From assembly GCA_030407085.1 (NCBI GenBank), contig CM059582.1, positions 159,642,001-159,706,000 on the forward strand: 64,000 nucleotides of DNA. The letters run 5' to 3'. Shown piece by piece: positions 1-10,858 of this stretch. Each line of letters begins with the position of its first letter. The stretch's first letter is position 1. The stretch comes from Trichopria drosophilae (lineage: Eukaryota > Arthropoda > Insecta > Hymenoptera > Diapriidae). The position numbers and the translations under genes are program-made. The notes beneath the pieces are model-generated. The model was given only the letters and a program-made list of their open reading frames with translations. It was not told the DNA's origin and did no database searches.

Positions 1-3000
1 TTTAATATATTGTGAATGTCCTAAACCAAATAACTCAATTATTGATCGTTAATTGGGATCAAAATAAATATACTAACAAATTCTAAAGCTACTTTGTTTA
101 ATTGTTAAGAAAGGAAGAATTCATTTATCAGAGAGTAGTCAATTAATCTTGCGCATTAATGCCGTCAAGTCATATTTCTTTTCATTATAAATAATAGTTA
201 TACGAAGAGAAAGGTGGGACGCGTGTCGCATGTAAAGTCACGAAAGTATATAAGAGTTAGTGACGACTCGAAGGAAGGAGCGGCGACGCGCTAACGACCG
301 GTCACGTGTGTCCGACGAGAAGATAAGGTCTGGAAGGGAAATTTGTGTTTAGAGAATTACCTCGTCATTACGCCACCCCCGCGATTACTACTTTCTCCGG
401 GACAGACGCGTGCCACTTTACTTCCAACTACGAAGAGATGAACGCGGCGATAAGACGAACGCGACCCGAGGAAGAAGCTCAGGTGGTATTATCGATACCG
501 ATCGCTTCACATACGTGCAAGATTTCGATTGATAAATAAAATAAAAAAAATTAGAACAAGTAATGTCGTTTATACACGTTTTAAACATCTACATAAATAG
601 CATAACAGTAATTTTTGCATTTTTTCTCTAATTTAGTCATTTTTAATTATTTCTACAATAATATATAAAATCATCAATAAAAATATTTTAAACATAACGC
701 GTATATTTATTTTGTTTTTTATCTATCTTGGGAACAAATCCGGTTAATTTTTCGTTTTCGGATTGGACTATTTTTATTCGCGATTTATTCCGATGTCGCG
801 GAGTTATTTTTTATGCTTGAACTGCCTCGTCGTTTTTTCTAGACGACAATCATGGTGGTAGAATCGGCGTTTTCATATTTAAAGAGAAGGAGGGGGTGGT
901 TTCGTGCCAGTCGCGGCCCTGACGACTTTCCGAGTCGTGTACGTCCATTGTCCATTATACGACATAAAATTTCTTCCATCCCAATAGATAAGATCTGCCA
1001 GCTCAGTCGCGTGTCCTGTCCTGGGATCTGATAACAACGATGAACCCCACGGTTTCATCTCTATTTTCCTCAACCCTGGACGCCCCTCACCCCTGATCCC
1101 TTTGCCACGATCCTTGAAGCGACCCCAATCGCCGTCGGCCGTTCGGTTCTTTAACCACCGAAGGATATCGGTAACGGATCCGCTCGACACCAACCTCGGC
1201 ACGAAAGATGTCGGACAAGGATTAGCTCTGGTGTGAAAATGGGGTGAGTCGTTAAATTAAATACCCAATAGGCCATCATCACAAACTTCTTAAAAAGAAA
1301 ATCCTCTTAAAAGTTTCTTTCAATTTTATCGGAATTATCGAAGTACATTGTGAATAGGCGACCCGCTCATACATATGAATACAAATTAATATTTATAGAT
1401 GGCTTAAATAATAAATTGTGATCTGAAAATCTAAACAAATAATTAAGAATAAGATTACTATTGATATAACTGGTTTGAGGTTTGAAAACAGTTGAACTTG
1501 ATGTCATCATTTGTAATAAACAATTTTAGTTGTTGACGTCCATTGATTTGTAAATGAATAGATGTAGCAATTAAGAATAATACCGTATTGGAGACTTTGA
1601 GTTTTGTAACGTCGTCAATTGCTAGTCGCTTGTACGGTCGATAGATGAGACAGACATTCGGTCTTCGTGACAAAAGTTTCGTGAGTGATAGTGGAATAGG
1701 ACACGTATGGAAATATAGAAATAATGTAACAGGGCATTTCCGCATAGGAAGCCGTGCATTAGGCTATCAGATCGAGCACGCTTGATGGGATCTGCTCGGA
1801 AACAAGGAGAAAAACTCCCTGTAAACCGTTACGTGATTAGCCGCAAAGAAACAGGGGAAGAAAAGCACCGCGTGAAAAGGGTTGAAAAGGTGATGAGTAA
1901 ATCCAGTACGAAGAAGGGCTCCCTTAAAATGCTCGAAGCAATGCAGATATGTGTTATTTTAATATCATTTATTTCAGTAATTTTAGTATAAACATCGCTA
2001 CTAACGAATTATTGTTCGAATTATATTTCTAGAAAAACGAAAAAATATATAAGAAAATATATGTTATGACTATTACGTAAATAAAGAAACAATTGTTTAT
2101 AAATTTAGCTTTTTCGACGTAAATGACTATGCCTTTGTATTTTCTTTACATTTCAATGAACGTGAATCATATCCGCATTATGTAAAATTTAAATAAATTT
2201 AAAAAAATGTTTAACATTATTGTTACTATATATGTAGTACTTTCATGAGATCGATCGAATGGGAAGGATTTATCGTTCAGGAAATTTTAAGTTCAGGAAA
2301 TGGTGCTTAATAACTTGTGTCGTTACGGAAATATTCAGTCAAATATAAATATGTTTGTATTGAAATACTTCCTACGTGAATTACTTCACATTTGCATTCC
2401 TATACATTTTATATTGTGTAAGTATTAAACCTTAACTTTGATGGAATGACCTAATTTATTGAACTGAATAACTACTTTAAACCGTTAAGCTGAAATTATT
2501 CTTATCTTATTTTTAGAGTATAGTAATAGTCTAGTTTCTTATTGATTAATGAGATTGCAAATTTAGATCGACTATAATGTTTATAAGTATGCAATATTCT
2601 TCATCAAATCTTCAGTGACTTAATAAATTCTATTCAGGGGATACGAAATATCTGTAAATTATATAGACAAGAATAAAATTAGCGCAAATATTATAATCTA
2701 AAATGTATACGAAAATTGATTCTAAAACGGCAATTAATAAATGATAAGAAGTATTGATATCTTCAACGCTGAAAAGGTACGTTCATAGTTTCCAAAGTTT
2801 GATTTGACTTTGTTCAATTTACGTTATTATGTACAAAGTCAAATAATCATCCTTTGTTTATAAGACAATGAAAAAACAGTAATTAAAAATGCACAAAACC
2901 AAAACGCAATCGTACCAAACTTCTCTTCGTGAAATTGCATTTGACGAGGAAAGCTGCACACTAATATTTATTTCGTAACAGTTTCCAACTCGTTATTATG

Positions 3001-4290
3001 TATCCGAATAATATCCGCGAAATGTTTGTTTACCGAGGAAGTAAAATTACTTTTTGGAGGGCAGGGCAATGCGCGCGATGCACTTCTGTTTGCACGCCGC
3101 GCAGTCTATTGGAAAAATCGAGAAAAAGAGCAGAAAGGGACGGCAGTAATAGCTGCAAAGGGATGTCGGCGAAACGAATCTCTACTGCTCCGTAGTTTGG
3201 GGCTTCGTCATTGTAAAAGGGATATATGTGAAAGGGTTACGTTCCTGAATCTAGAACCTCTCCATCGTGGGGACCACGAATTGCGCGAGAAAGAAGGCAT
3301 GCGGATGTCTGCATATAGAAGGGGCGAAACTGAGGTACCCAGTTGGACGTTGGAGCATTAATGTACTAAAATACATTCAACTCTTAATTAACTTTGTGTC
3401 TGCCGCGAAACACGATGCAATTTTAGCCGGACTTTCAAAACTTTTGTACATGAGCACTCTGCACTTTTCTCTTTCATTACATGATTATTAAACCGCAATC
3501 GTACTGAACAGAAATGGTCAATTCTAGGCGATCTTCAAGGATACTATTCAATGAGTTCTTTAGAATTTTATAGATATTGAATAAACGTATCACGAATTAA
3601 TACAAATAAGGGAACGGAGAGCTTCAGAAGTATTTAGAAATGCGTAATACATTTAAATATCGAACTACTCCCTAGAGCCAGAAGCGTTTTGATTATATTT
3701 CACTGGGAGCACTTTCGAGTAGATAAGAAAACGTCAAGCGTTCGCAATAACACGTGAATTAGAAGTCGAGGCCGCGCGGGAACCTCCGTCTGCCTTATAT
3801 CTCACATCTGAGCGTACTCAGCCTAATTATAATCATGCTAATGCCTGCTGGTCAGCGTGTACCGACCTACTCTCTACCTGCCACAATGTCGGCGGGTTAC
3901 TTACCCAGATGCCCGCGTGGGAGGGTAATTAAGATTCGGACACACCCAACTACCTTCTACCGACTATACCGTCTCATGGGTTCTGGTAGCCTTTACAGTA
4001 ACGATGGGAGTGGTCGATCCTGCAAAGCTTCATTCTCGTTTGCATAAAGCTTCCGGAACATCTTTCACGAAAGAAAAAAATTTCAATGTACTTCCCGACA
4101 TCAACCGTCGATAGAGTGACCATGTCGTCCAAAATGAACATGAGCTTTGCAGAATCACCATTCGCATGGGAGATTAGTGAAACTTTGATTAGCATGAAAC
4201 TCGATCACCAATTTGGTTCAACTGATACTTAAAAATAATTGAATTTGTAGAAAATATATTACTTTTAGATATGAAATAAACAAAACTTAC
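1..4290 (-). other. pros: prospero intron downstream of the third exon (partial)
   Basis: Starts with the strong donor GTAAGT at 4290 and runs off the left edge. I searched the minus strand for the next expected exon (EFYYIQMEKYARQ and the PEYFKSPNF-like C-terminus) and did not find it, so this intron is at least 4.29 kb. Mostly AT-rich. GC-richer patches lie at about 190-530, 880-1230, 3020-3340 and 3770-4040; the plus-strand patch near 248 has a TATAAG word but no supporting initiator or gene. Confidence 0.75.
879..1202 (-). other. unassigned 107-codon open frame inside the prospero intron
   Basis: Minus-strand frame without an ATG start (opens at GTG; the frame is free of stops back to about 1254; the first internal ATG is midway). 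It reads as a fairly polar, Trp-containing sequence (DILRWLKNRTADGDWGRF, then LADLIYWDGRNFMSYNGQW). Composition is more protein-like than most background frames, but I recognise no family, and it is not prospero. It could be an old insertion fragment or chance in a GC-richer patch. Confidence 0.15.
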
Positions 4291-4445
4291 CGAAAATTGG
4301 AGAACCATTTGACGAGCTGCGCAGTATTATTCTTATTGAACTTGATGTCAGGGAAATACATTTTGAGGACGGCTGAGGACGGATACCTCACCCAGAAGAA
4401 CATCAGCTTCGCCTTCCTGAGATGCATCGGCGTCAACGTCGACGA
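4291..4445 (-). CDS. pros: prospero, third coding exon: start of homeo-Prospero domain
   Basis: Encodes residues about 988-1038 plus two bases of the next codon. The translation begins [20 protein letters not shown], continues through [20 protein letters not shown] and ends [11 protein letters not shown](R). This is the hallmark N-terminal part of the homeo-Prospero domain: helices 1 and 2 of the divergent homeodomain and the beginning of the DNA-recognition helix (WFSNFR). In Drosophila and PROX1 the next residues are EFYYIQMEKYARQ, carried on the following exon. The 5' boundary uses the U12-type AC acceptor (exon starts TCGTCGACG); the donor is TTTTCG before GTAAGT, phase 2, matching the split Arg codon. 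The ORF is too short to stand out in a length-filtered search and was found by reading the reverse strand. The remaining domain exons are not in this window. Confidence 0.95.
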
Positions 4446-6125
4446 GTGCACTGTGGTTAAGGAAATATTTGTCTAAAAGATGTGATTCTAAAACTTAACT
4501 GAAGTTACATTTACGGCGCTTGTCAACATTCAATTATTAAATGAGACACGTACGTAAATATAAACAGTATTTATTGTCGCTAAGTTTCAGAATTCAACCT
4601 ATATTCAATATTACGAACTATATCTACAAGTACTTAGTGTCGCGCTGTGAAAATAACTATCAGCGCTTAAAATCTTTCTTAAACGAAAAATAGATTGAGT
4701 TAGAAAAATGTGTAATTTGAAACAAAAATCGTAAGTCTGAAGTAATAGTATCAAAATATAAAGCAGTATAATGCAGTTCCTTGCGACAAATCTTTTCAAT
4801 CCGTACATCCACAAGTAGTAGCGGGGAGCATTTATCTCATTGCCGCCAAGTGGAAATATCTCAAACTTAATCGTGTTTTCCTTCGTATTCAATTGGATTA
4901 GAAATCGTACAAGCTGTGAAAGTCGTGAGGGGAAAGTACGTAGCAGGGACCCGTCAGAGGTTAACCAACGATCGTCCGTATCCTCAGCTGAAGCCTTACT
5001 TGCTCCTTATCGTTAATGGGATCTTTCTCGATGTGGTTTCATCATATTCTTGCTCGTCTAATCCGCGTGTTCGCGATTCTTGGTCGATCACGGCTTTGGA
5101 GTCGCGGCCGATTGATCTCCGTATGACCCGAAACTGGGCACAGAGGTCGCGAAGCGCATATATTTTTGTGTAGGTACGAGGAGAACAGCGACTGGCCTAA
5201 CGGTGCGCACAAGGGCGAGATCCGAGGATCTGACGTTGCCGTTACTACAGGCGGCAGAGCAGCGCGCTCGACCTACCCTACGGGGAAATGCGCCATTGAT
5301 TTTACATCAAAGGCTGGCTAAAAAGGCGGCAAAGAAAGCTCGTATGCCGATCGAACGCTCAGACCATACGATGCAGTTCCGATGCACCGTGTTCACACAC
5401 GTCAACCTCGCCTCTCCTCCCTTACCGATCTTTCTGCAAGCAGATCACATGGCACGTTGACTATACTCTTTCGACAATCGAGACGCCCCTGCCTATAGCC
5501 TACAAGCCAAGGTGACCAACAGATAAGTCGATGAGTACTCGCCGAACAATTCGTATGGAAGAGAGTCTATTTTGAGAATTCGCGAAAAATCCAACGTGGG
5601 ATCAGTCTCAAACATGTTCATTGCAATTTCTGCAAATTTTAGGAGTGCATGAAGATATAAAAATAAATATTTTTCAATTGTTAAAAATATGAAGCAAAAA
5701 AAGTATCAATTCGTTGGTTTTTTGTCTTTGAAATTGAAGAAATTTACAGCCATAATATATGCCATAATATATTATTCAGAAGTTTCATATTAGCTAAACT
5801 CAGAGTATGGAATAATCTAATAACTATTATGCAAACTTTAGGCGTAAACTAACCATCATTAATAACGATTTTCGACGCAAGTTTCAAGCGATTTTAGGAC
5901 TGAAACCTTACTACTGTAATGTACGGATGTGCAAAAGTTTTCGCTCAGATTAATGTATTATTGTTTTAAATACTGCTTGATAAATAATTATGTTGTTCAT
6001 CATTACTATATGTGTTATGAGTGCTTTTGAAATAACGTAAATTGAGTTCATATACATATAATAATAGAGAAATTAATTTCAGGCAAATTAAATGCTTTCG
6101 AAAGTGTAGTATTGGAAAAGGATAT
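4446..6125 (-). other. pros: prospero U12-type AT-AC intron (twintron position)
   Basis: 1680-bp intron with minor-spliceosome signals: 5' site ATATCCTTTT directly after ...CAGCCTACA, branch-site consensus TTCCTTAAC, and an AC terminus 11 nt after the branch adenosine (TTCCTTAACCACAGTGCAC). Splicing joins QPT to SSTLTPMHL in frame, as in the short Drosophila isoform. In Drosophila the same position holds a twintron in which an inner U2-type intron can be used instead (established knowledge). The interior contains several short open frames (4611-4892, 4916-5173, 5203-5460) without recognisable similarity, treated as chance. Confidence 0.9.
4451..6055 (-). other. pros: candidate nested U2-type intron inside the AT-AC intron
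   Basis: Reading on from the U12 5' site, the frame is open for 23 codons ([10 protein letters not shown]...) and contains a single GT, at 6055-6054 (ATAT/GTATAT). On the other side CCACAG/TGCACTCG offers a U2 AG acceptor at 4452-4451, five bases before the U12 acceptor. Using both would add 75 nt (25 codons) in frame before SSTLTPMHL. The phase agreement is exact, but the donor has a T at -1 and no good polypyrimidine tract apart from the branch region, so it may be weak or unused. The inserted residues do not resemble the fly insert. Confidence 0.4.
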
Positions 6126-6593
6126 TGTAGGCTGAATTCCGTCGTAGCTGATTTCACCAGAATTGCAATCACTACCACGATCATTGCTGTCCATTCTAAG
6201 GTGTCCGTAGTCCTGATTGCCGTGTTGCGCTGCCGCTAACAAGGCCGGATGCAGCATCGCCGGTGCATGGGGCAGTGGAGGTGAGTCCCTGAGTTCCACT
6301 CCGCCTCCAGGCGGACTCGCCGGTAAGTGGTGAGGTCCCGGTGGTGGCACCTGACCGTGGTTACCGTGCGGGTTGAAGAACGGCGAGTACGGCGAAAAGA
6401 CTTGGCTTTCGTGGAGGCTGGGGTTTGGTATCGCCACGCTCGTTGGCAAAGAGACCGGCAGCATCGGAGGAGCATGGTAAGGTCGTGGGGGTGGAGGCGG
6501 CGGTGGACTTTCGCAACCTCCTTGTCCTCCTACGTTACCCTCCTGGGCGAGAATCCTCGAAACCGTTCGTGGCGTAATTCTCGTATCGGTTAC
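6126..6593 (-). CDS. pros: prospero, second coding exon (156 codons)
   Basis: Continues pros in phase 0 after the junction [23 protein letters not shown], a segment nearly identical to the Drosophila protein. Residues about 832-987 of the predicted product. It contains a polyproline run, the conserved block [15 protein letters not shown], then [32 protein letters not shown], and an acidic/Ser-rich tail ending YDGIQPT. Known family context: this is the linker just N-terminal to the homeodomain. The acceptor is TTTTCTGTGAAG before GTAACC. The 3' end is placed at ACA before ATATCCTTTT, a consensus U12-type AT-AC 5' splice site, which keeps the exon a whole number of codons (468 nt). The frame stays open past this point ([10 protein letters not shown]...), which would be used only by a longer isoform. 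Confidence 0.93.
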
Positions 6594-7672
6594 CTTCACA
6601 GAAAAAGAGTCACTTTCAAATGAGACTGTCTGATTTTAATTCGCTTATTTGCAAGCATGCAAAAATCACACTAAAATATGTTTACTAATTATAATTCAAC
6701 AGCAAAAAACGAAAACATTCAACTGATTGACTTAACATTATTAGAGATAAATGAATTAATCTACCGAAAGAATCAAACTCAACGGTTTATAATATTATGC
6801 GCATTATATATTGAGTTGTTTATTTATGAAACATGAAGATTATAATAAAATATTTAAAAAAATTTTTTTTATGCATATCATCAACGGTCACAATTACTGC
6901 AAAATGAAAATAAAAATATCCAAGCTTTAAATCGAATTAATTAAATTCTGTTCTTGATTAGATGATTATCTAATATTTAATAGGTTTTGAAATTCAAGGT
7001 ATAATTATATCAATTATATGATTCTCTCTTTCTCTCTCTCACCGAGGATGCATCTAAATCCATGAAGGGAATTTTTTACTTTACTAATGCAGATTCTCAG
7101 TAAGCTTTCTGTTTTCCACTTATGTATACATACATTTTAAGTTATATGCACAGATTTGCACACTTCCTCGATTTGAATCTTTCAAATGAATCATGCAAAA
7201 AGTAATATCAATAATAATTTGTTGCTATTATTGAAAAGAATTATGACTAATTTTACAACTAATGTATTCAAAACTAATTTTATTAAAGAATAATAAAATT
7301 TACACGTACCTCAAAGGCAGGCTGAATAAAAATTTAAAAAAGAAAGCGATTAGAAACGATCTTATAAAACTTATAAATTTAAATAAGTATATAGTACTAA
7401 TTATAGTTTATTTCTAAATATGTTAAATTAATCTTATCTTCTAAATTAAACCTAGTTAGTCTTTAAAATAATATGTCGCAAGAATATCCTTCAAATTAAA
7501 AATATATTTTAGACCTATTGAAGAAGTATAGCAACACATTAATATTGATATCAAAAAAATAATAAAAGTCATATTAAAAAAAATGTAAACATTTAATTGA
7601 ATTAAAGAACTATAATAAATTAAACATTATATTATAATAAATAGTCAGTTTGATATAAATTAAAATTCTCAC
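6594..7672 (-). other. pros: prospero intron between first and second coding exons (U2-type, phase 0)
   Basis: GT-AG intron of 1079 bp. Donor AAG/GTGAGAAT, acceptor TTTTCTGTGAAG/GTAACC. Joining the flanking exons restores the family-conserved string [16 protein letters not shown], which confirms both sites. The interior is AT-rich with a short CT run (around 7024-7040 on the plus strand) and no other recognisable feature. Confidence 0.9.
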
Positions 7673-10165
7673 CTTATTGCGCTTCTTTTTCGGCGTCATA
7701 ACAAGTGAAAGAGCTTCGTTTTGTTCCGAGTCCCTGCTTTCCCTGTCTTCGTTTCTCATTTCGTTCCGCATATATTGTTCACGTTGTTGTTGTTGTTCTC
7801 GCTGATGGTGTTCGCGTTGCTGTTGGTGCTGCTGCTGTTGTTGCGCCTGCATGGAGGCCATTGCATATATCGTCGGCGGTTTCGGGGTTTGAAACATACT
7901 TGCACTAGGCCTTACGTGCGGGGGCAATTGATTTATTTGGTTTAGATTATTTTCCGTAAGTCCAGTGTGGGGCCCATGGGGTCCGCCACCTATGGACCCG
8001 ATTGAAGGAAACCCCGTAGATTGCGTAGGAGGGGGCCCACCGTTGAGGGGCCCCCGTGGTCCGTTTGGGCCACACGGTGGTTGGGTAGCACCTCTGTCGA
8101 CGACTTTCGTTCTTGGAGATTTCCTCTCGTGAAACTGACTTGCCAATAATTCCTTATTGCTAAGGAGCTGTTCAGCTGCTACTTGAGCAGCTTCACTTTG
8201 CTTGCCGAGATACTTCTTTTGTTGTACGTACCTTGAAACTGTATTGTCTATTAAATTCGCTAAGTATAAGGTGATCTCCGCCTTTAACCTGTCGGCGAAC
8301 GCTTCCAAATCGGCACAAGTCAGTTGAGAATCTGCCGAACTTGCCGACGTGGTAGCGGCTCTAAAGACATTTAATCGCTCCTGCAAATCCTTGTGCTGTA
8401 ATGATGTATTGGATGATGGCATTTGAGGTGTTTGTGGTGTCGATGATCCGGTGACATCTTGTCGTTGAGTTTGTCCCTGAGCTGGTGGTTGCGGCGAGTT
8501 TTGCCGATGTTGATGTTGCCTCGCCTGTGCCTCCTGATGTTGCTTCATTCGCTCGAGTGCCGCAAGCCTTTCCTGCTCTATATAAATTTTCTGGCTCATT
8601 TGGTACATAGCCGCGGCCGTAGCATGATCCGGTGGTAACCCCGAAAGGGCACCGTTATATGGTGGTGGGTGAGGTCTGTGCGGCCTTGGCGGAGGTTGCG
8701 GTTGATGTTGAGGACTCGGAGGCGCATCACCATTTTCACTATTATATGAACCCATCCGACCGGCAAGTTCTTGATATTGTTGCGTTACTTCAAATAATTG
8801 TTCACGCAGGTTTTTAAGTTCTCTCTGAAGATTATCTTTTTCTTCGCGTTTTTGTTTTATTGTCGCAATATCTTCCTCTTCGTCACTTTCTTCTTCATCA
8901 TCTATGAGATTATCGTTTACACTGTGGTGCAAAATATGGTGCACGGTCTGTTGCTGTGGTTGATACAGCTTTCGCTTTTTACAGCCGTTTACTGTTGCCG
9001 GTTGAAGAGCTGGACTACTTCGCATCGTGTTAACGATATTTTCGACACGAGCTCGTTTGATTTCCGTTGTTGGCGAACTTGTCTCAGTCTTTGTTAAGAC
9101 CGGACATGGCGAATGACTGGGACTTCGCTTCACGTTTATCGAGTCTTGAAGTTCTTCCTTTACCGAAACTGACCCCGATCGAGGACCAGCCGGACTCGAC
9201 GGAAGGCTTTGATCACAGTCTGAACCGTCCAAATTAGCACCAGAGTCCATGCCAACTTCTGCGAAAGCTTCTTCCATAGCGCGTGCTGCCGAAGCAGCAT
9301 CTTCGGCACTGTCTTCAGCATCGCCCGGCATCACGGTATCCCTGTCACTGTGATTCGCGAGATTAACATTATTCCCGTCACCACTTTCCTCTCCGCCACT
9401 TTGCACTGTTCCACTGCGCACACTGTCACTATTTTGATGATGTTGGTGCTGTTGCTGCTGAGGACTTTGTTGTTGATGTTGCTGCGACTTGAGTAGGTCG
9501 GTGGTATTATTATTATTGTTGTGTATACTATTATTATTCGTGGGTTGATCTTGCACAGCGAGAGCGCTAAGTTTGCGCCCTTGGAGTATCTCACGGAGCA
9601 TGTGCTGCGTGAGTTCTGGAGCTGTGGCGGGATCGTCACAGTTTACCACTGAACCCGGTTGTAGGTTAGTCGCACCATCCATACCGGCACCCATCATGCC
9701 GTGGCTGCCCTCGGGGGGCGATCCTCCGGCGTCCGTTGCTTGTTTAACCTGTCGGCCAAAAATCTCGTTCAACATCTTGTTAGGTGGGCCGAAGCCCGGC
9801 GCCCCAAAGAAACCGAAAGCCGCGTGGGCGGAATGTTGCTGAGCTGTTGTGGAACCCGTCGTTGTAGCACCGAGATGACCTTGACTACCAGCTGCTCCAG
9901 GCTGTTGCTGAAGCTGCTGTTGGTGATTTTGTTGCGATTGCGCGTGATGTGATGCACTACCGCTAAATATCGAGCCGTAGAGACCACCGCCAAGGAAGGA
10001 TGGCCGGGAGCTAAAGTTCGGTATACTCGAGTAGCTGTTACGTGGCTCACCGGCGTCCACGCGCTGTCTGGTGCGCTTCTGTTTCTTCAGGAGTTGCTGT
10101 TGCTTACTATCCGTGGTGGCTCCGTAGAGGGCGAAACAGTCGGTCTCCTCCTCCGATGACATCAT
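7673..10165 (-). CDS. pros: prospero, first coding exon (N-terminal 831 codons)
   Basis: Codes for the N-terminal and central part of Prospero, a nuclear homeodomain transcription factor that is segregated asymmetrically in dividing insect neuroblasts and drives daughter-cell differentiation (family knowledge). Seen here, with approximate residues: acidic start MMSSEEETDCFALYG; basic stretch KKQKRTRQR near 27; N/Q/H-rich tracts near 207-247; the family signature KRARVENI at about 370, shared with PROX1; KKRK near 395; an acidic run followed by a coiled-coil-like helix near 420-470; a Pro/His-rich stretch near 482-500; a conserved helical segment DLEAFADRLKAEI near 617-650; a Q/H-rich tract from 770; and the basic end MTPKKKRNK. 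The start is the first ATG (10165), immediately followed by a second ATG with a better -3 base. The open frame continues upstream to a TGA at 10247-10249 without another ATG. The exon ends AATAAG before GTGAGAAT, phase 0. Confidence 0.95.
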
Positions 10166-10858
10166 CGGCCGTCTGGTTGGTCGGCCCCCCGAAGGCCTCC
10201 TTGTCCCCTCCCCGCCAGGGCTTCTTTTCACCCCTCCCCCTCGCGCTCAAATAGCCCCTCGTGGCTCGGCGCGCCGCCGTCGGTGCTCCTCCGCGATATC
10301 CCTACTACTACCGCAGCTGCTCTCAAGCTCCCTCTCCGTGCTTCCACCGCCTTCTCCTTCTCCTTCTCCAGCAGCAGCGGTTCTTTCGTTTTATCCTCAC
10401 GAGAAGGAGAACGTCGACGGGTTTCTGCTTCCCTTCTCGCCGACTCTTTTCCCTACTCTTCTTCGTCCTTTCCTGTACCCCTTCTGCCTGTTTCTCCTTC
10501 GTCTTGTTTTCACTATTCCTTGCCCCAATCTTTCCGCCGTGGAATTGAGGCCAATGACCGATGCTGAACGCTGTCTCGGTATCGGCGATTATCGGGACTT
10601 CGACGATTCTTCAACAGAATCGGCTTATTTTTCGAGCTACTATCGCTGTTTTTACTTCTGCTGCTGCCACGATGACTCCTGCCACTGCTGCACTTGTCTA
10701 TGATGTTGTTCCCGTTTACTATACCGAGATAGATGCTCGGGGCTCTCGATGGCGGAATCCTCGTGCTCCCGCGTGGGAGCCGCATCCTTCGAGCTCGCCA
10801 AAGGGCTAACTGCCCCTCGCTCTCTCGTCTCGATTGTTGACGCTTCGATGCTATCCGT
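10166..10858 (-). other. pros: prospero 5' UTR part of exon, with probable upstream splice acceptor
   Basis: The sequence upstream of the pros ATG is GC-richer than its surroundings up to about 10.86 kb, then turns AT-rich. At that boundary the minus strand reads TTTATTTTGTTTCAG before ACGGATAGC, a strong U2-type acceptor (AG at 10860-10859). I infer that the exon holding the start codon begins at 10858 and that one or more untranslated first exons and the promoter lie further upstream (higher coordinates). The 693-nt leader carries at least one ATG-initiated upstream ORF. No first exon could be placed with confidence. Confidence 0.6.
10513..10785 (-). other. upstream ORF (90 codons) in the prospero leader
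   Basis: The first ATG encountered after the inferred splice acceptor (context GAAGGATGC, A at -3) opens a 90-codon frame ending at 10513, about 350 nt before the pros start codon and not overlapping it. Its product is Arg/Ser/Asn-rich (many RS and SS pairs) and resembles nothing I recognise. It is more likely a translational regulator of pros than a functional peptide, but the assignment to the mature leader depends on the acceptor at 10859-10860 being used. Confidence 0.4.

Noticed and set aside
345..539. 64-codon plus-strand frame with a TATAAG word upstream
   Set aside because: Starts at GTG, no family resemblance, and it lies in a GC-richer patch of a pros intron; no splice or promoter evidence beyond the single word.
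7705..9097. Plus-strand frames opposite the prospero exon (for example 7705, 7721, 8798)
   Set aside because: They are antisense shadows of the CAG/CAA-rich pros coding sequence, rich in Leu/Val from the complement.
10166..10231. N-terminal extension of prospero starting at a GTG (10231)
   Set aside because: The extension has no ATG; an in-frame TGA lies at 10247-10249 and the first ATG is at 10165, where the family-like MMSSEEETDCFALYG begins.
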